A DNA stretch of 64,000 nucleotides from Alphaproteobacteria bacterium MarineAlpha5_Bin5 (GCA_002938205.1 PTKZ01000001.1:124001-188000); one strand, 5' to 3'. Numbered from the stretch's first letter, positions 52,178-62,349 are shown. Notes: generated by a model not told the origin, from the sequence alone. Made by a program: numbers and translations.

Positions 52178-52797
52178 ACTATCGGAATATCAATTTTTTC
52201 ACCAACAGCATTATATCCTTTAATAACCGCAGGTCTTTTTGCAATTAATCGATACCATTTTAAAACATTTGGATAATTTTCTAAATTTGTCTTGTGTATT
52301 TCAAAACGTGCCACCCATGGCCATGTAGCAATATCAGCAATAGAATATTCAATGCCTAAATATTTATTTGACGTAAGTCTTGTATCTAGTGTCGAATAAA
52401 CACGTTTTACATAATCTTTATATTTTTCTTCAGCATATACACTTTTTCCAGCGTTATAATGTAAGAATTGATGGGCTTGCCCAAGAAATGGTCCTACTTG
52501 TGAGATTTGAAAAAAATACCACTGCATTACATCCCAATAATAATTTTCAGGAATCAATTTATTATATTTATTTGCAAGATAGAGCATGATTGCTCCTGTT
52601 TCAAAAATACTCGTATTATTATCTGTATCAACTAAGGCAGGTATTTTGTTGCTTGGAGATATTTTAGTAAATTCTTTTGAAAATTGTTCATCTTTTGTAA
52701 TGTTAATTGGTATTATTTTATAAGGTACTTCAATTTCTTCTAATAAAATACTTACCTTTCTACTATTTGGAGTTGGCCATGTGTAAAGATTAATCAT
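52174..52797 (-). CDS. Glutathione S-transferase family protein
   Basis: A 207-residue GST. The thioredoxin-like N-terminal domain begins INLYTWPTPNSRKVSILLEE; SNKIPALVD near 50 holds the cis-proline and IFETGAIMLYLANKY near 64 binds glutathione. The all-helical C-terminal domain contains YSIADIATWPWVARFE near 147. It resembles YfcG/GstB-type enzymes with disulfide-reductase activity. It precedes the AEC transporter gene's region in a minus-strand run. Confidence 0.92.
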   Translation of the reverse strand: MINLYTWPTPNSRKVSILLEEIEVPYKIIPINITKDEQFSKEFTKISPSNKIPALVDTDNNTSIFETGAIMLYLANKYNKLIPENYYWDVMQWYFFQISQVGPFLGQAHQFLHYNAGKSVYAEEKYKDYVKRVYSTLDTRLTSNKYLGIEYSIADIATWPWVARFEIHKTNLENYPNVLKWYRLIAKRPAVIKGYNAVGEKIDIPIV

Positions 52798-52803
52798 TTA
52801 ATA

Positions 52804-53739
52804 TTAAAAACCAAATATTATCAGCAGGAATGATAATGTAAAGAAACTAACAAGTGTACTTAAAACGATATTTGCTGATAAGATATTTTGCCGAGAATTA
52901 TAACGATAACTAAAATAGTATGACTGCGAACCACTAGGTAATGCTGCTGCCATAGTTACAATAAAAACTAACATTGGTCCCATTCCAAATAGATATTTTG
53001 AAATAATAAAAGCAAAAGAAGGGTGAATAAAATTTTTTAAAAATGTCAATATTAATGCGATATTAAAATGTTTTTTTATCTGAAATTTTGCTAATGCAAA
53101 TCCTAAAGAAATTAAGACAGCAGGTAGAGCAATTGTAGAAAGAGGATTTAACATATTACTAATTAGCAACGGAGCTTCAATTCCAGAATAATTTAGTGTT
53201 ATCCCTAAAAACATTCCAAATAAAACAATGTTTTTAAACAATCCTAATATAGATTTTAACATGATAAAAATGTATGATGAATTTCTATTTCTGTATCCTT
53301 CAATTATTATAGTTGTATAAGTAAAGTGTATAAATCCATGAAAGAAAACCAAAATCATGTAAGGCATTGAGTTTATTGGACCCAATATTGAATACATTAA
53401 AGGTATACCAAGAGCCACAGAGTTTCCAAAACATGAACCAAGACCAAATAAAGCACTATCATCGGGTTTAAATTTTAAAAAGTTGGCACTAATGTAGAAA
53501 CCAATAAAAAAAACTATTATACCAGAGCCAAAAAAAGAAAATAATAAGTGCAAAGTATTAATAGTTGGAAATTGAATTTTCCAAAAATACGTAACTAAGG
53601 CTAGTGGTAATAAAATATTAAAACTGCTAAAATCAAACCACTTTACTATACGATCCGGAATTATATTAATTTTTCTTATTATGTAGCCAGCTATAACATA
53701 ACCAAAAACATTGAGAATAATTACAAATAAATCAGTCAT
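52804..53739 (-). CDS. AEC-family transporter (auxin efflux carrier superfamily)
   Basis: A 311-residue protein with about ten hydrophobic helices in two halves. FGLGSCFGNSVALGIPLMYS near 96 and VTMAAALPSGSQSYYFSYRY near 265 are the two broken-helix motifs of the AEC/PIN fold. Bacterial members move carboxylates such as malate or malonate. It overlaps the AsmA-like gene by 8 nt. Confidence 0.88.
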   Translation of the reverse strand: MTDLFVIILNVFGYVIAGYIIRKINIIPDRIVKWFDFSSFNILLPLALVTYFWKIQFPTINTLHLLFSFFGSGIIVFFIGFYISANFLKFKPDDSALFGLGSCFGNSVALGIPLMYSILGPINSMPYMILVFFHGFIHFTYTTIIIEGYRNRNSSYIFIMLKSILGLFKNIVLFGMFLGITLNYSGIEAPLLISNMLNPLSTIALPAVLISLGFALAKFQIKKHFNIALILTFLKNFIHPSFAFIISKYLFGMGPMLVFIVTMAAALPSGSQSYYFSYRYNSRQNILSANIVLSTLVSFFTLSFLLIIFGF

Positions 53740-54826
53740 TTAAATTTAATAGTTTATCTATAAGTGTATTAACACCATCTCCAAAAACTTTATTTAGATC
53801 ATTTTTAATTTTTTCATTATTAAAAGTTGTATTTTCATTAACTATTTTAATTTTTGGATTTTCTAAATTTCCTTCAATTTTTGCTTCAACTATTATTTTT
53901 TCTGATTCAATAAAAAATAATTTAGTATCAAAATAATTATTTATTATATCGTAAGTGCCATTAACATTTATTTTGTTATTATTATTTATTGCTGATAAGT
54001 TGGTGGTATGAACAACTCCATTATTTATTTCTAAAGTGCCTTTAAAGAGAACAGGCTTATCACTATAGTTATTTATTATTTGAGAGAGTGATTTGCTTAA
54101 ATTTTTATAATCTGGCAATAATTTTTCAACTAACAAATTAAGAAATGCAACACTAAATCGCTCTTCTTCTGTTGTAACAAAATATATACTGCCACTAATA
54201 GGTATATTTCCCAGGATGTTTCTTAGAAAAATATCATTGCTACCTAATTTTGAAGATATATCATAATTATCAGCTGAGAGGCGTATTTCAATTCTTTCCC
54301 AATTTGCTAAATTCAATTGTTTAAATATTTGGTTTAAATATAAATTGCTTAAATTACCTTTTAATTTTATTTCTTCCTTTTCTAATAAATTAATTTTACC
54401 TGAGGTGTTAAATGCACCATTAAATATTTTGCCTTCAACATTAATAAGATTAATATTCTTATTATTTACATTATAATTTCCAAGTATGTTTATGTTTTTT
54501 ATTTCCAAACCTTCTAAAAAAAAAGATGGCATATTTATAGTAAAATTCAGTGGTTCAATCTTATAAGGCTGAACAAAAGAAAAATTTGTGTTTTCAGCGT
54601 AAAATTGATTTGTGCTGTTTTTTATTTTGCCCCTAAAATTTAATTCTATTTCTGGAAAAAATTTCCAATCTGGTTCTGTTGTGAAGTTTATTATAATATC
54701 ATGATCATTTTCTATGTTTTTAATGGTTTTTTTTATGTTAAATTTGTCTGCAATGATAAGCAAAAAAATAAATGATAAGACAAAAAATATAAATATGAAA
54801 AAAAATGTTTTCTTTAAAATAGTCAT
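53732..54826 (-). CDS. AsmA-like membrane-anchored periplasmic protein
   Basis: A 364-residue protein with one N-terminal membrane helix (about 6-26) and a long beta-rich periplasmic part. Segments such as FNTSGKINLLEKEEIKLKGN and VLFKGTLEINNGVVHTTNLS resemble the repeating strands of AsmA/TamB-type proteins, which are thought to help move lipids across the envelope. It is shorter than typical AsmA (about 600). It lies 30 nt downstream of the enoyl-CoA hydratase-family gene on the same strand. Confidence 0.7.
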   Translation of the reverse strand: MTILKKTFFFIFIFFVLSFIFLLIIADKFNIKKTIKNIENDHDIIINFTTEPDWKFFPEIELNFRGKIKNSTNQFYAENTNFSFVQPYKIEPLNFTINMPSFFLEGLEIKNINILGNYNVNNKNINLINVEGKIFNGAFNTSGKINLLEKEEIKLKGNLSNLYLNQIFKQLNLANWERIEIRLSADNYDISSKLGSNDIFLRNILGNIPISGSIYFVTTEEERFSVAFLNLLVEKLLPDYKNLSKSLSQIINNYSDKPVLFKGTLEINNGVVHTTNLSAINNNNKINVNGTYDIINNYFDTKLFFIESEKIIVEAKIEGNLENPKIKIVNENTTFNNEKIKNDLNKVFGDGVNTLIDKLLNLND

Positions 54827-54856
54827 CTTATTAATAAGTTAATTCAATAGTTTATA

Positions 54857-55852
54857 TTAAAATAATTGATTCTTTTTTTCTTTAAAAAAACTCTCTACTT
54901 CCTTTAAATTTATCTCTTGAATTGATTGAGGATTCCATTTAGGCTGATGATGTTTACTAACTAAAACAGCATCTATACCCGTACTAAAATCGTTGCGGTA
55001 CACCATTTGTTGACTTAAATTAAATTCCATTTCCAAACATTCTTTCAAATTTTTATTTTTGCCTTTTTTTATAAGTTCAGTTGTTGTCGCTAAACTCATT
55101 GGGCATTTTTTTTGTATAATTTCATAATATTTATTATTTAAGGAAGTATTTTTAATATTCTGTACAATATTATGAATATTACTATCAAAGCTTTGTTCTA
55201 TTAATTCAATATGATTAAGAATTGAGTTTTCATTAAGGGAAGATATTTTAAAATTTTTTATTGTTCCTTTGGATATATATTCATCAATTAAATTCTCTAT
55301 TTCATTTTCTGGGCAATAATGTGTGCCCAATTTAAGAAACATTATTTCACTGGCATTTAAAATATGACCAGTTAAACCTAAAAATACTCCAAGATTATTA
55401 TTTAATCGAGATAAAAAATAACTGCCACCAACATCAGGAAAAAATCCAATTGCAGTTTCTGGCATTGCAAATTTAGTTGTATCAGTAACAATTCTAAAGT
55501 TACCGTAAATTGAAAGACCAACTCCTCCACCCATGACTACTCCTCTCCAAATTGACAAATAAGGTTTTGGAAAATTATATATTTGAAAATTTAATCTGTA
55601 TTCTGTTAAAAAAAATTTTTTTTTAAGATCGGAATTATTACCTGATAAATGAATCTTTTTCACATCTCCACCTGCACAAAAGTGTTTTCCCTCACCTTTT
55701 AATAGTACTCTTTTTATGTTATTATTATTGGACCATTCATTTAATTTTTCTGAAAATTGCTCTGCCATTTCTAAATTTAACGCATTTAAAGCATCTGGAC
55801 GATTTAACGTGATTACTCCAGTTGAGCTTATGGTATCAAATTTAATTTCCAT
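54857..55852 (-). CDS. Enoyl-CoA hydratase/3-hydroxyisobutyryl-CoA hydrolase family protein
   Basis: A 331-residue crotonase-fold enzyme. RVLLKGEGKHFCAGGDVKKI near 48-67 forms the first part of the oxyanion hole, GVVMGGGVGLSIYGNFRI near 103 the second, and PETAIGFFPDVGGSYFLSRL near 130 carries the Glu/Asp typical of 3-hydroxyisobutyryl-CoA hydrolase. That enzyme acts in valine breakdown and on 3-hydroxypropionyl-CoA. The stop of uvrB directly abuts its start. Confidence 0.85.
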   Translation of the reverse strand: MEIKFDTISSTGVITLNRPDALNALNLEMAEQFSEKLNEWSNNNNIKRVLLKGEGKHFCAGGDVKKIHLSGNNSDLKKKFFLTEYRLNFQIYNFPKPYLSIWRGVVMGGGVGLSIYGNFRIVTDTTKFAMPETAIGFFPDVGGSYFLSRLNNNLGVFLGLTGHILNASEIMFLKLGTHYCPENEIENLIDEYISKGTIKNFKISSLNENSILNHIELIEQSFDSNIHNIVQNIKNTSLNNKYYEIIQKKCPMSLATTTELIKKGKNKNLKECLEMEFNLSQQMVYRNDFSTGIDAVLVSKHHQPKWNPQSIQEINLKEVESFFKEKKNQLF

Positions 55853-57907
55853 TTATTTATGCTTAAACTTTAATATTTTTTTTGGTAACCCAGCTTCTTT
55901 AGCTGTTAATCTATTTATTTCATCTCTAATTCTAGCAGCATCTTCAAACTCAAGTTTCGCAGCAAAATCATTCATTGTTTTTTCTAAATTTTTGATGTGT
56001 TTATCAAGATCTTTTCCCACTAATTCTTTTGCATGTTCCAGTTCTACTGTAACATGATCTTGTTCTGCTGTTGTTTCTAGTATTTCCTCAATATTTTTTT
56101 TAATACTAAGGGGAGTAATATTATTTTTTTTATTGAACAATAGTTGCTTTTGACGTCTGCGATCAGTTTCATTTATTGCTTCCTTCATACTTTTTGTTAT
56201 GGTATCGGCATACATAATAACTTTACTATCTACATTTCTTGCCGCACGTCCTATTGTTTGAATTAAACTTGTTTTTGACCGTAAATAACCTTCTTTATCG
56301 GCATCTAATATCGCCATTAATGCACACTCGGGTATATCCAATCCTTCTCGGAGTAAATTAATACCAATTAATATATCAAAAACACCAAGTCTTAAGTCAC
56401 GAATTATGGCAACTCTTTCTAAAGTATCTATATCAGAATGAAGATAACGTACTTTTAAACCTTCCTCGTGCATATATTCAGTTAAATCTTCTGACATTTT
56501 TTTAGTCAAAGTTGTAATAATAATTCTATAGCCTTTTGAAATTGTAGATTTGCATTCATCTATTAAGTTATCTATTTGATGTTTTGTAGAACGTATTTCT
56601 ATAGGAGGATCAATCAATCCTGTTGGTCGAATAACTTGCTCTACAAAAACGCCACCTGTTTTTTCAAGTTCATAATCACCAGGAGTGGCACTTACAAAAA
56701 TTGTTTGAGGTCGCATTGCATCCCATTCCTCTCTTTTAAGTGGTCTGTTATCTATGCAGCTTGGCAACCTAAAACCATATTGTGATAATGTGGATTTTCT
56801 TGAAAAGTCTCCTTTGTACATTCCAGATATTTGACTACAAGTGATATGGCTTTCATCAATAAATAATAATGAATCTTCAGGTATATATTCATAAAGAGTA
56901 GGAGGAGGTTCCCCTGGCTTTCGTCCTGATAAATACCTAGAATAATTTTCAATACCACTACAACTTCCTGTAGTTACCATCATTTCTAAATCAAAGTTTG
57001 TTCTTTCTTCTAATCTTTGTTTTTCAAGGTATTTTTTTTCTTTTTCAAAAACTATTAATTGTTTTTTTAAATCTTCTTTTATTAACGTTATTGCTTTTTT
57101 TATTCGCGGTTTAGGAGTTACATAATGAGAATTGGCAAAAATTCTTATTTGATCAAGGTTACCTAAATTTTCACCTGTTAAAGGATCAATTTCAGTTATA
57201 TTTTCTATTTCATCACCAAACATAGAAATTCTCCAAGAACTATCTTCATAATGTGATGGAAAGATTTCTAATATATCTCCTCTGGCACGAAAACTTCCTC
57301 TTCTAAAGTCCATATCTCTTCTTTTATAAAGAAGTTCTACTAATTTTCTTATTATGACATCACGATTAATCGATTGATTTTTTTCTAATGTAAATGACAT
57401 TGACGAATAAGCTTGCACTGAACCAATACCGTATATGCATGAAACAGAAGCAACTATAATTGTATCTCTTCTTTCTACTAATGAACGAGTGGCAGAATGT
57501 CTAAGTCTATCAATCTGTTCATTAATTGATGATTCTTTCTCTATATAAGTATCACTTTTTGGCACATAAGCTTCTGGAGTGTAATAATCATAATAACTCA
57601 CAAAGTATTCTACAGCATTTTGTGGAAATAAACTTTTCATCTCCCCATACAATTGTGCTGCTAATGTTTTATTAGGAGCCATAATCAATGTAGGTTTTTG
57701 CATTTCTTCTATCACTTTGGCCATTGTAAAAGTTTTACCTGATCCCGTTACACCAAGTAACACTTGTTCATTTTCTCCTTTTATTAAATTATCAACGAGT
57801 GTGCTAATTGCACCTGGTTGATCACCGTTAACTTTAAAATTACTTTCAATTTTAAATTTTTTATTACTGTTGAAATTTAGAACATTGTTATTTTTTGATA
57901 AATTCAT
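55853..57907 (-). CDS. uvrB: UvrABC excision repair protein subunit B
   Basis: A 684-residue UvrB, the helicase-like damage-verification subunit of nucleotide excision repair. Walker A is LLGVTGSGKTFTMAKVI near 51, the beta-hairpin region includes YYDYYTPEAYVPKSDTYIEK near 105, and helicase motifs include DESHIT near 350 and QTIGRAARNV near 552. The C-terminal UVR motif (LEFEDAARIRDEINRL) contacts UvrC. Its ATG overlaps the stop of the lysine-ketoglutarate reductase-like gene by 1 nt. Confidence 0.97.
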   Translation of the reverse strand: MNLSKNNNVLNFNSNKKFKIESNFKVNGDQPGAISTLVDNLIKGENEQVLLGVTGSGKTFTMAKVIEEMQKPTLIMAPNKTLAAQLYGEMKSLFPQNAVEYFVSYYDYYTPEAYVPKSDTYIEKESSINEQIDRLRHSATRSLVERRDTIIVASVSCIYGIGSVQAYSSMSFTLEKNQSINRDVIIRKLVELLYKRRDMDFRRGSFRARGDILEIFPSHYEDSSWRISMFGDEIENITEIDPLTGENLGNLDQIRIFANSHYVTPKPRIKKAITLIKEDLKKQLIVFEKEKKYLEKQRLEERTNFDLEMMVTTGSCSGIENYSRYLSGRKPGEPPPTLYEYIPEDSLLFIDESHITCSQISGMYKGDFSRKSTLSQYGFRLPSCIDNRPLKREEWDAMRPQTIFVSATPGDYELEKTGGVFVEQVIRPTGLIDPPIEIRSTKHQIDNLIDECKSTISKGYRIIITTLTKKMSEDLTEYMHEEGLKVRYLHSDIDTLERVAIIRDLRLGVFDILIGINLLREGLDIPECALMAILDADKEGYLRSKTSLIQTIGRAARNVDSKVIMYADTITKSMKEAINETDRRRQKQLLFNKKNNITPLSIKKNIEEILETTAEQDHVTVELEHAKELVGKDLDKHIKNLEKTMNDFAAKLEFEDAARIRDEINRLTAKEAGLPKKILKFKHK

Positions 57908-59145
57908 TAAGAGTTAATATAATTTTCTAAATAATTATATTTTTTTAAAAAATGACCATTTTCCGCAATTGTTGCATTTAATATTCTGCCATCATCTTTT
58001 GCAAATATATAAGGTAGAATCTCATTTACAACACCATCACCAAATTCAGTACTGGAATTTCTAGGTAGTTCAGAAGGTAAGTTATCTACAGCCATAATGC
58101 CTAAACTACTATTTTCAAATTTTGATTCTTGAAAATTAATTTTATCCAAATAAAAATTAGGATTTTCAATTGTTGTAGACTTTATTGTTGAAGGTACTGA
58201 ACCATCAACATCACAAGTTATATCACCAATTACTTGTAGATTATTAAGATTTTTTAATTCATTTTTATTAAAAATTTTTGGTGAAGCTGGATCCCAGTAA
58301 TGAGCACTAATATAAATATTACTTTCTTTTAAATATTTGACTGCATTACTATGGTACTCTTGCGGAAATTGAATAAAATGCTCAAGTTCAAAAACTGATT
58401 TATTAGGATGAGTAACATAGTCTTTTGTTTCTAAATTAACATAAACAGGTTCATTAAAAGATTTTTTTAAAAAATCTGACTTAGAAATTTTTTTTATATT
58501 TGTTTTATTTAAAACTTCTAAAACACCTTTGGCGACACGTCCATCACCTGTAACAAGTAATTTAAAATTAGGAAATCTTATTTGTTGCAGATTATTAATG
58601 AGTCTATCATAATTATTAATCTTAAAAGCTCGTGCCATTGGAATAAATTTATTATAAGATAAAAATAAGTTTAGAGTATTATAACAACCAACAATTCCAG
58701 CAAATCTGCCAAAACCAAGATATCTAGATCCATTATTATTACGTATATTTTCATAATCAATTAACTTAATTTTTTTTGATAGAATAGTTTTTAAAAGTTC
58801 TTTTTTATCCATGCCAGGCGTACCTTGAGCATTAACTAAAGTATCTTTATTTAATTTATAAGTATGCGAGAAAAAAAGATAAGTTTTTTCAGGAATCAAA
58901 ATATTATTATCAATTTCCTTTACACCAAAAATAATATCACATTTTTCAAGATTACTAGAAATTGTGGCACCATATTCAGCATACTCAGTGTTACTAAAGG
59001 ATCTCAAAGTAGAAGGTTGGACAATAATTTCTATATTGGTATATTTTTCTTTTATTTGTTTTATGTGCAAGGGCGTAAGAGGAGCTCTACTTTCATCATT
59101 TCTACTTTCTTGAATAATTCCAAGAGACGTGATTTCTGATTTCAT
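57907..59145 (-). CDS. Lysine-ketoglutarate reductase-like protein (AlaDH/PNT N-terminal domain)
   Basis: A 412-residue protein related to the LKR half of the eukaryotic bifunctional LKR/SDH enzyme, which joins lysine and 2-oxoglutarate to saccharopine. It opens with GIIQESRNDESRAPLTPLHI, has FSHTYKLNKDT and LIDYENI segments in the first half, GFGRFAGIVGCYNTLNLFL near 150 and LVTGDGRVAKGVLEVL near 204. FGDGVVNEILPYI lies near 367. A saccharopine dehydrogenase gene precedes it on the same strand with 4-nt overlap, supporting lysine breakdown by the saccharopine route. Confidence 0.82.
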   Translation of the reverse strand: MKSEITSLGIIQESRNDESRAPLTPLHIKQIKEKYTNIEIIVQPSTLRSFSNTEYAEYGATISSNLEKCDIIFGVKEIDNNILIPEKTYLFFSHTYKLNKDTLVNAQGTPGMDKKELLKTILSKKIKLIDYENIRNNNGSRYLGFGRFAGIVGCYNTLNLFLSYNKFIPMARAFKINNYDRLINNLQQIRFPNFKLLVTGDGRVAKGVLEVLNKTNIKKISKSDFLKKSFNEPVYVNLETKDYVTHPNKSVFELEHFIQFPQEYHSNAVKYLKESNIYISAHYWDPASPKIFNKNELKNLNNLQVIGDITCDVDGSVPSTIKSTTIENPNFYLDKINFQESKFENSSLGIMAVDNLPSELPRNSSTEFGDGVVNEILPYIFAKDDGRILNATIAENGHFLKKYNYLENYINS

Positions 59146-60266
59146 ATATTTTTTGTGATATTTATTTTGTTTTCTTTTAAAATTTTGAAAAAATACTCTA
59201 TTAAATCAGGTTGATGTGGAGCAGCTTGAACTCCTGATAATAATTTATCTTGTAACAACAAATCTATTGCAGCAGATAATGTTAGAGAAACTAATTTACC
59301 CATTGCGGTATTTTCTCCAGAACCTTTTTCATCTAGAAAATAAGAACTTTTAAAAATTTGTTTATTATTTTGTTCAGCTTCTAATTTAACATATAAAACA
59401 ACTCTATCTTCTTCATTTTTAGCATAAGGATGCTTAGCCCATAATTCATCACCTAAAATGCTAATCTGATTATCTAAACTAGGATTTTTATTTTCTAATA
59501 AATTAAATATTTCCTTCCATGCATTTTGCCATCCATTTAGTCTTAATGTACCTCTAACAAATTCATTAATTTTCCAATTAGGATCAAAATTATATTCATT
59601 AATATATGTTGTTGAATCTCTATTTGGATAGGCTTCATATTTTTCATTGTTAACTTCGTAATTTCCAATATTTTTATAAGGTATTTTTACATGTGTTTTA
59701 AAATTATGAATATATTTTGCATCATTATTTAAGGCTTTAATAACCCCAACTGGAGACCAACTAAATTTATATTTAAAATCATTCGGTATAGCAGGAAATC
59801 CACCACAATAAGATTGATAGCAGACTGAAATATTGTTTTCGTTTAATCTTTTTAAATCATTAACCAGTAAATGTGAAAAAAAATGATCAATTCCAGGATC
59901 AAGCCCTATTTCATTGATAAATGTTAAACCATTATTTTTTGCTTCAGTATCAAGAGAATTAATCTCATCAGAGATATAACTACTTGATGCAAAATGACAT
60001 TTTTTTTCTAAACAAATCTTGGCTATTCTAAAATGATGACTTGCTGGTAATTGAGAAATTACAATATCATCTGGTTTTAAAAGAGAAGATAATTGTTCTA
60101 TGTTAAATTTTTTTGCGGAAACGTTATGCTTTGTAACATGACTAAGGGCAGATTCAGCTTTAGCTAGCGTTCTATTCCAAACAGTAAAATTATCAAAACG
60201 CTTAGCCAAGCGCCTGATGCCAGGTATTGAAGATAAACCAGTTCCTAACCAATGAACATGTTTCAT
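59142..60266 (-). CDS. Saccharopine dehydrogenase family protein
   Basis: A 374-residue saccharopine dehydrogenase-type enzyme (saccharopine to aminoadipate semialdehyde + glutamate). The Rossmann start is VHWLGTGLSSIPGIRRLAKR, with SQLPASHHFRIAKICLEKK near 74 and INEIGLDPGIDHFFSHLLVN near 116. CYQSYCGGFPAIPNDFKYKFSWSP (residues about 148-171, named here by its Cys/Gly-rich core) is the family's substrate region. It is the first gene of the minus-strand run saccharopine dehydrogenase-LKR-uvrB. Functionally paired with the next gene. Confidence 0.87.
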   Translation of the reverse strand: MKHVHWLGTGLSSIPGIRRLAKRFDNFTVWNRTLAKAESALSHVTKHNVSAKKFNIEQLSSLLKPDDIVISQLPASHHFRIAKICLEKKCHFASSSYISDEINSLDTEAKNNGLTFINEIGLDPGIDHFFSHLLVNDLKRLNENNISVCYQSYCGGFPAIPNDFKYKFSWSPVGVIKALNNDAKYIHNFKTHVKIPYKNIGNYEVNNEKYEAYPNRDSTTYINEYNFDPNWKINEFVRGTLRLNGWQNAWKEIFNLLENKNPSLDNQISILGDELWAKHPYAKNEEDRVVLYVKLEAEQNNKQIFKSSYFLDEKGSGENTAMGKLVSLTLSAAIDLLLQDKLLSGVQAAPHQPDLIEYFFKILKENKINITKNI

Positions 60267-60332
60267 ACTATTAATTTACTTTTATTTTAAAAAGTTTACT
60301 ACAATAAATATACTTTCTATAAGGAAAAATCA

Positions 60333-61142
60333 TTGACTATTCTAATAATTATTTTTTTATTTACGGGATTACTGTCTGGTTTTTTAGCAGGACTCTTGGG
60401 AGTAGGAGGCGGTATAATCATTGTTCCTATTACATATTTTGTTCATTTGCATCTGGGTTATGCCATAGATTATGCAATGCACATTGCAATTGCATCTTCA
60501 CTTGGAATTATATGCTTTACATCAATTTCTTCTATTAGATCCCATTTAAATTTAAAAAATGTCAATCTACTAATTGTTAAAAAATGGGTACTAGGCATCG
60601 TTACTGGATCTCTTTTAGGTTCTTATTTTGCTAGCAATATCTCTGGTGAAATTTTAGTAATTATTTTTGTGATGCTTGCTATTGCAATTGCCCTGAATAT
60701 GGCGCTTCAAACAAATCCTTTTATTGTCTCCAAAGATATTCCAAAGTCAAAATTTATTAATTTTTTAATTAGTTCTTTGATTGGTTTTTTATCTGTTTTA
60801 ATAGGTATAGGCGGTGGGAGTTTTAGTGTTCCAACTTTAACTATGTTTTCAAAACAAATTCATGAAGCAGTTGGTACTTCAGCAGTATTTGGTTTCTTTA
60901 TTGCTTTACCAGGGGTCATTATTTTTATGATCACAGGAAATATAGAAGGCAATATATCAAAATATTCAATAGGTTATGTAAATATTGCTATAGTGTTACT
61001 TGTTTCAATAACAAGTGTTTTTACTGCTAATATTGGAGCGAAAATTTCCTCCAGAGTAAATAAAATTACACTAAGAAGGCTTTTTGCTATTTTTTTATTG
61101 TTTACTTGTACAAGTCTAATTATTGAACATTATATTATTTAA
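60333..61142 (+). CDS. TauE/SafE family sulfite/sulfonate-type permease
   Basis: A 269-residue membrane protein of the TauE/SafE group. The two repeat signatures are visible: GLLSGFLAGLLGVGGGIIIV near 13 and SSLIGFLSVLIGIGGGSFSV near 147. Eight hydrophobic helices fit. Members export sulfite, sulfoacetate or other anions; a link to the sulfonate genes is possible but they lie more than 40 kb away. It starts at TTG, preceded by an AAGGAA ribosome site. The aspartate aminotransferase gene follows after 4 nt. Confidence 0.88.
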   Translation: MTILIIIFLFTGLLSGFLAGLLGVGGGIIIVPITYFVHLHLGYAIDYAMHIAIASSLGIICFTSISSIRSHLNLKNVNLLIVKKWVLGIVTGSLLGSYFASNISGEILVIIFVMLAIAIALNMALQTNPFIVSKDIPKSKFINFLISSLIGFLSVLIGIGGGSFSVPTLTMFSKQIHEAVGTSAVFGFFIALPGVIIFMITGNIEGNISKYSIGYVNIAIVLLVSITSVFTANIGAKISSRVNKITLRRLFAIFLLFTCTSLIIEHYII

Positions 61143-61146
61143 TATT

Positions 61147-62349
61147 ATGGGCATAATAGCAGATCGATTAAATAGAATTAAGCCTTCAATGACAGTAGGC
61201 ATTAATGTTAAAGCCAATGCTTTGCGAGCAGAAGGTAAGGATGTTTTAGTTTTAGCAGCAGGAGAGCCTGATTTTGATACTCCTAAAAATATTAGAGATG
61301 CAGCAAATAAGGCTATGGAAGAGGGGCAGACTAGATATGTTCCTGGCAAAGGCACACCTGCTTTACAAAAAGCGATTCAAGAAAAATTTTTAAAAGATAA
61401 TAATATTAAATATGAGCTTGATGAAATAATGGTTGGTGTTGGCGGTAAGCACATAATTTATAATGCAATGATGGCTACAGTTAATCCAGGAGACGAAGTA
61501 ATTATTCCAGCACCTTTTTGGGTAAGTTATCCTGATATAGTTTTGTTAGCTGAAGGAATACCAGTAATTGTTGAATGCTCTCAAGAACAAAATTTTAAAA
61601 TTACTGCAAAACAATTAGAAGAAAACATTAGCACAAAAACAAAATGGCTAATGTTAAATAGTCCAAGTAATCCAACGGGATTTATATATTCAAAAGAAGA
61701 ATTAAAAGAACTAGCAAAAGTATTATTGAAGCATCCTGATGTATTAATAATGTCTGATGATATTTATGAAAAAATTATTTACGATGGGTTACAGTTTTCG
61801 ACACTTGCATCTGTGGAGCCATCATTAAAAAATAGATGCTTAACATTAAATGGTGTTTCAAAATCATATTGTATGACTGGTTGGAGACTTGGTTATTGTG
61901 GTGCTTCTAAAGATATAATTAGTGCTATGAATAAAATCCAATCACAAAGCACGACTTCTACATCATCTATAACTATGGCTGCTTCTGTTGAAGCTTTAAA
62001 AGGACCTCAAAATTTTATAGAAATTCATAATCAATCTTTTATTAAAAGAAGAGATATGGTTGTTGATTTACTTAATGAAATTGAAGGTATTTCCTGTCTC
62101 ACTCCTGAAGGAGCTTTTTATGTTTATCCAAGCTGTGATGGAATTATTGGAAAATCAACTACCAATGGTAACGAAATAAAAAATGATGAAGATTTTATGA
62201 ATTACTTATTAGAAAGTGAAGGCGTGGCAGGTGTTCATGGAGCAGCTTTCGGTTTATCGCCTTATTTTAGATTATCATATGCTACTAGTGATGAAATATT
62301 AAAAGAAGCTTGTATTAGAATCAAAAGAGCTTGTGATAAACTTAAGTAA
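61147..62349 (+). CDS. aspC: Aspartate aminotransferase (class I/II)
   Basis: A 400-residue PLP aminotransferase of the AspB/AspC Ib group. I take the ATG at 61147 (MGIIADRLNRIKPS); an extension to a TTG at 61123 would overlap the permease gene. LAAGEPDFDTPKNIRDAA near 37, MLNSPSNPTGFIYSKEE near 167 and the PLP lysine in LNGVSKSYCMTGWRLGY near 233 are visible. It converts aspartate and 2-oxoglutarate to oxaloacetate and glutamate. Confidence 0.93.
   Translation: MGIIADRLNRIKPSMTVGINVKANALRAEGKDVLVLAAGEPDFDTPKNIRDAANKAMEEGQTRYVPGKGTPALQKAIQEKFLKDNNIKYELDEIMVGVGGKHIIYNAMMATVNPGDEVIIPAPFWVSYPDIVLLAEGIPVIVECSQEQNFKITAKQLEENISTKTKWLMLNSPSNPTGFIYSKEELKELAKVLLKHPDVLIMSDDIYEKIIYDGLQFSTLASVEPSLKNRCLTLNGVSKSYCMTGWRLGYCGASKDIISAMNKIQSQSTTSTSSITMAASVEALKGPQNFIEIHNQSFIKRRDMVVDLLNEIEGISCLTPEGAFYVYPSCDGIIGKSTTNGNEIKNDEDFMNYLLESEGVAGVHGAAFGLSPYFRLSYATSDEILKEACIRIKRACDKLK

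Noticed and set aside
61123-61146. TTG start for the aspartate aminotransferase
   Set aside because: It would add MNIILFNI inside the TauE-like gene; the ATG at 61147 gives the standard family start.
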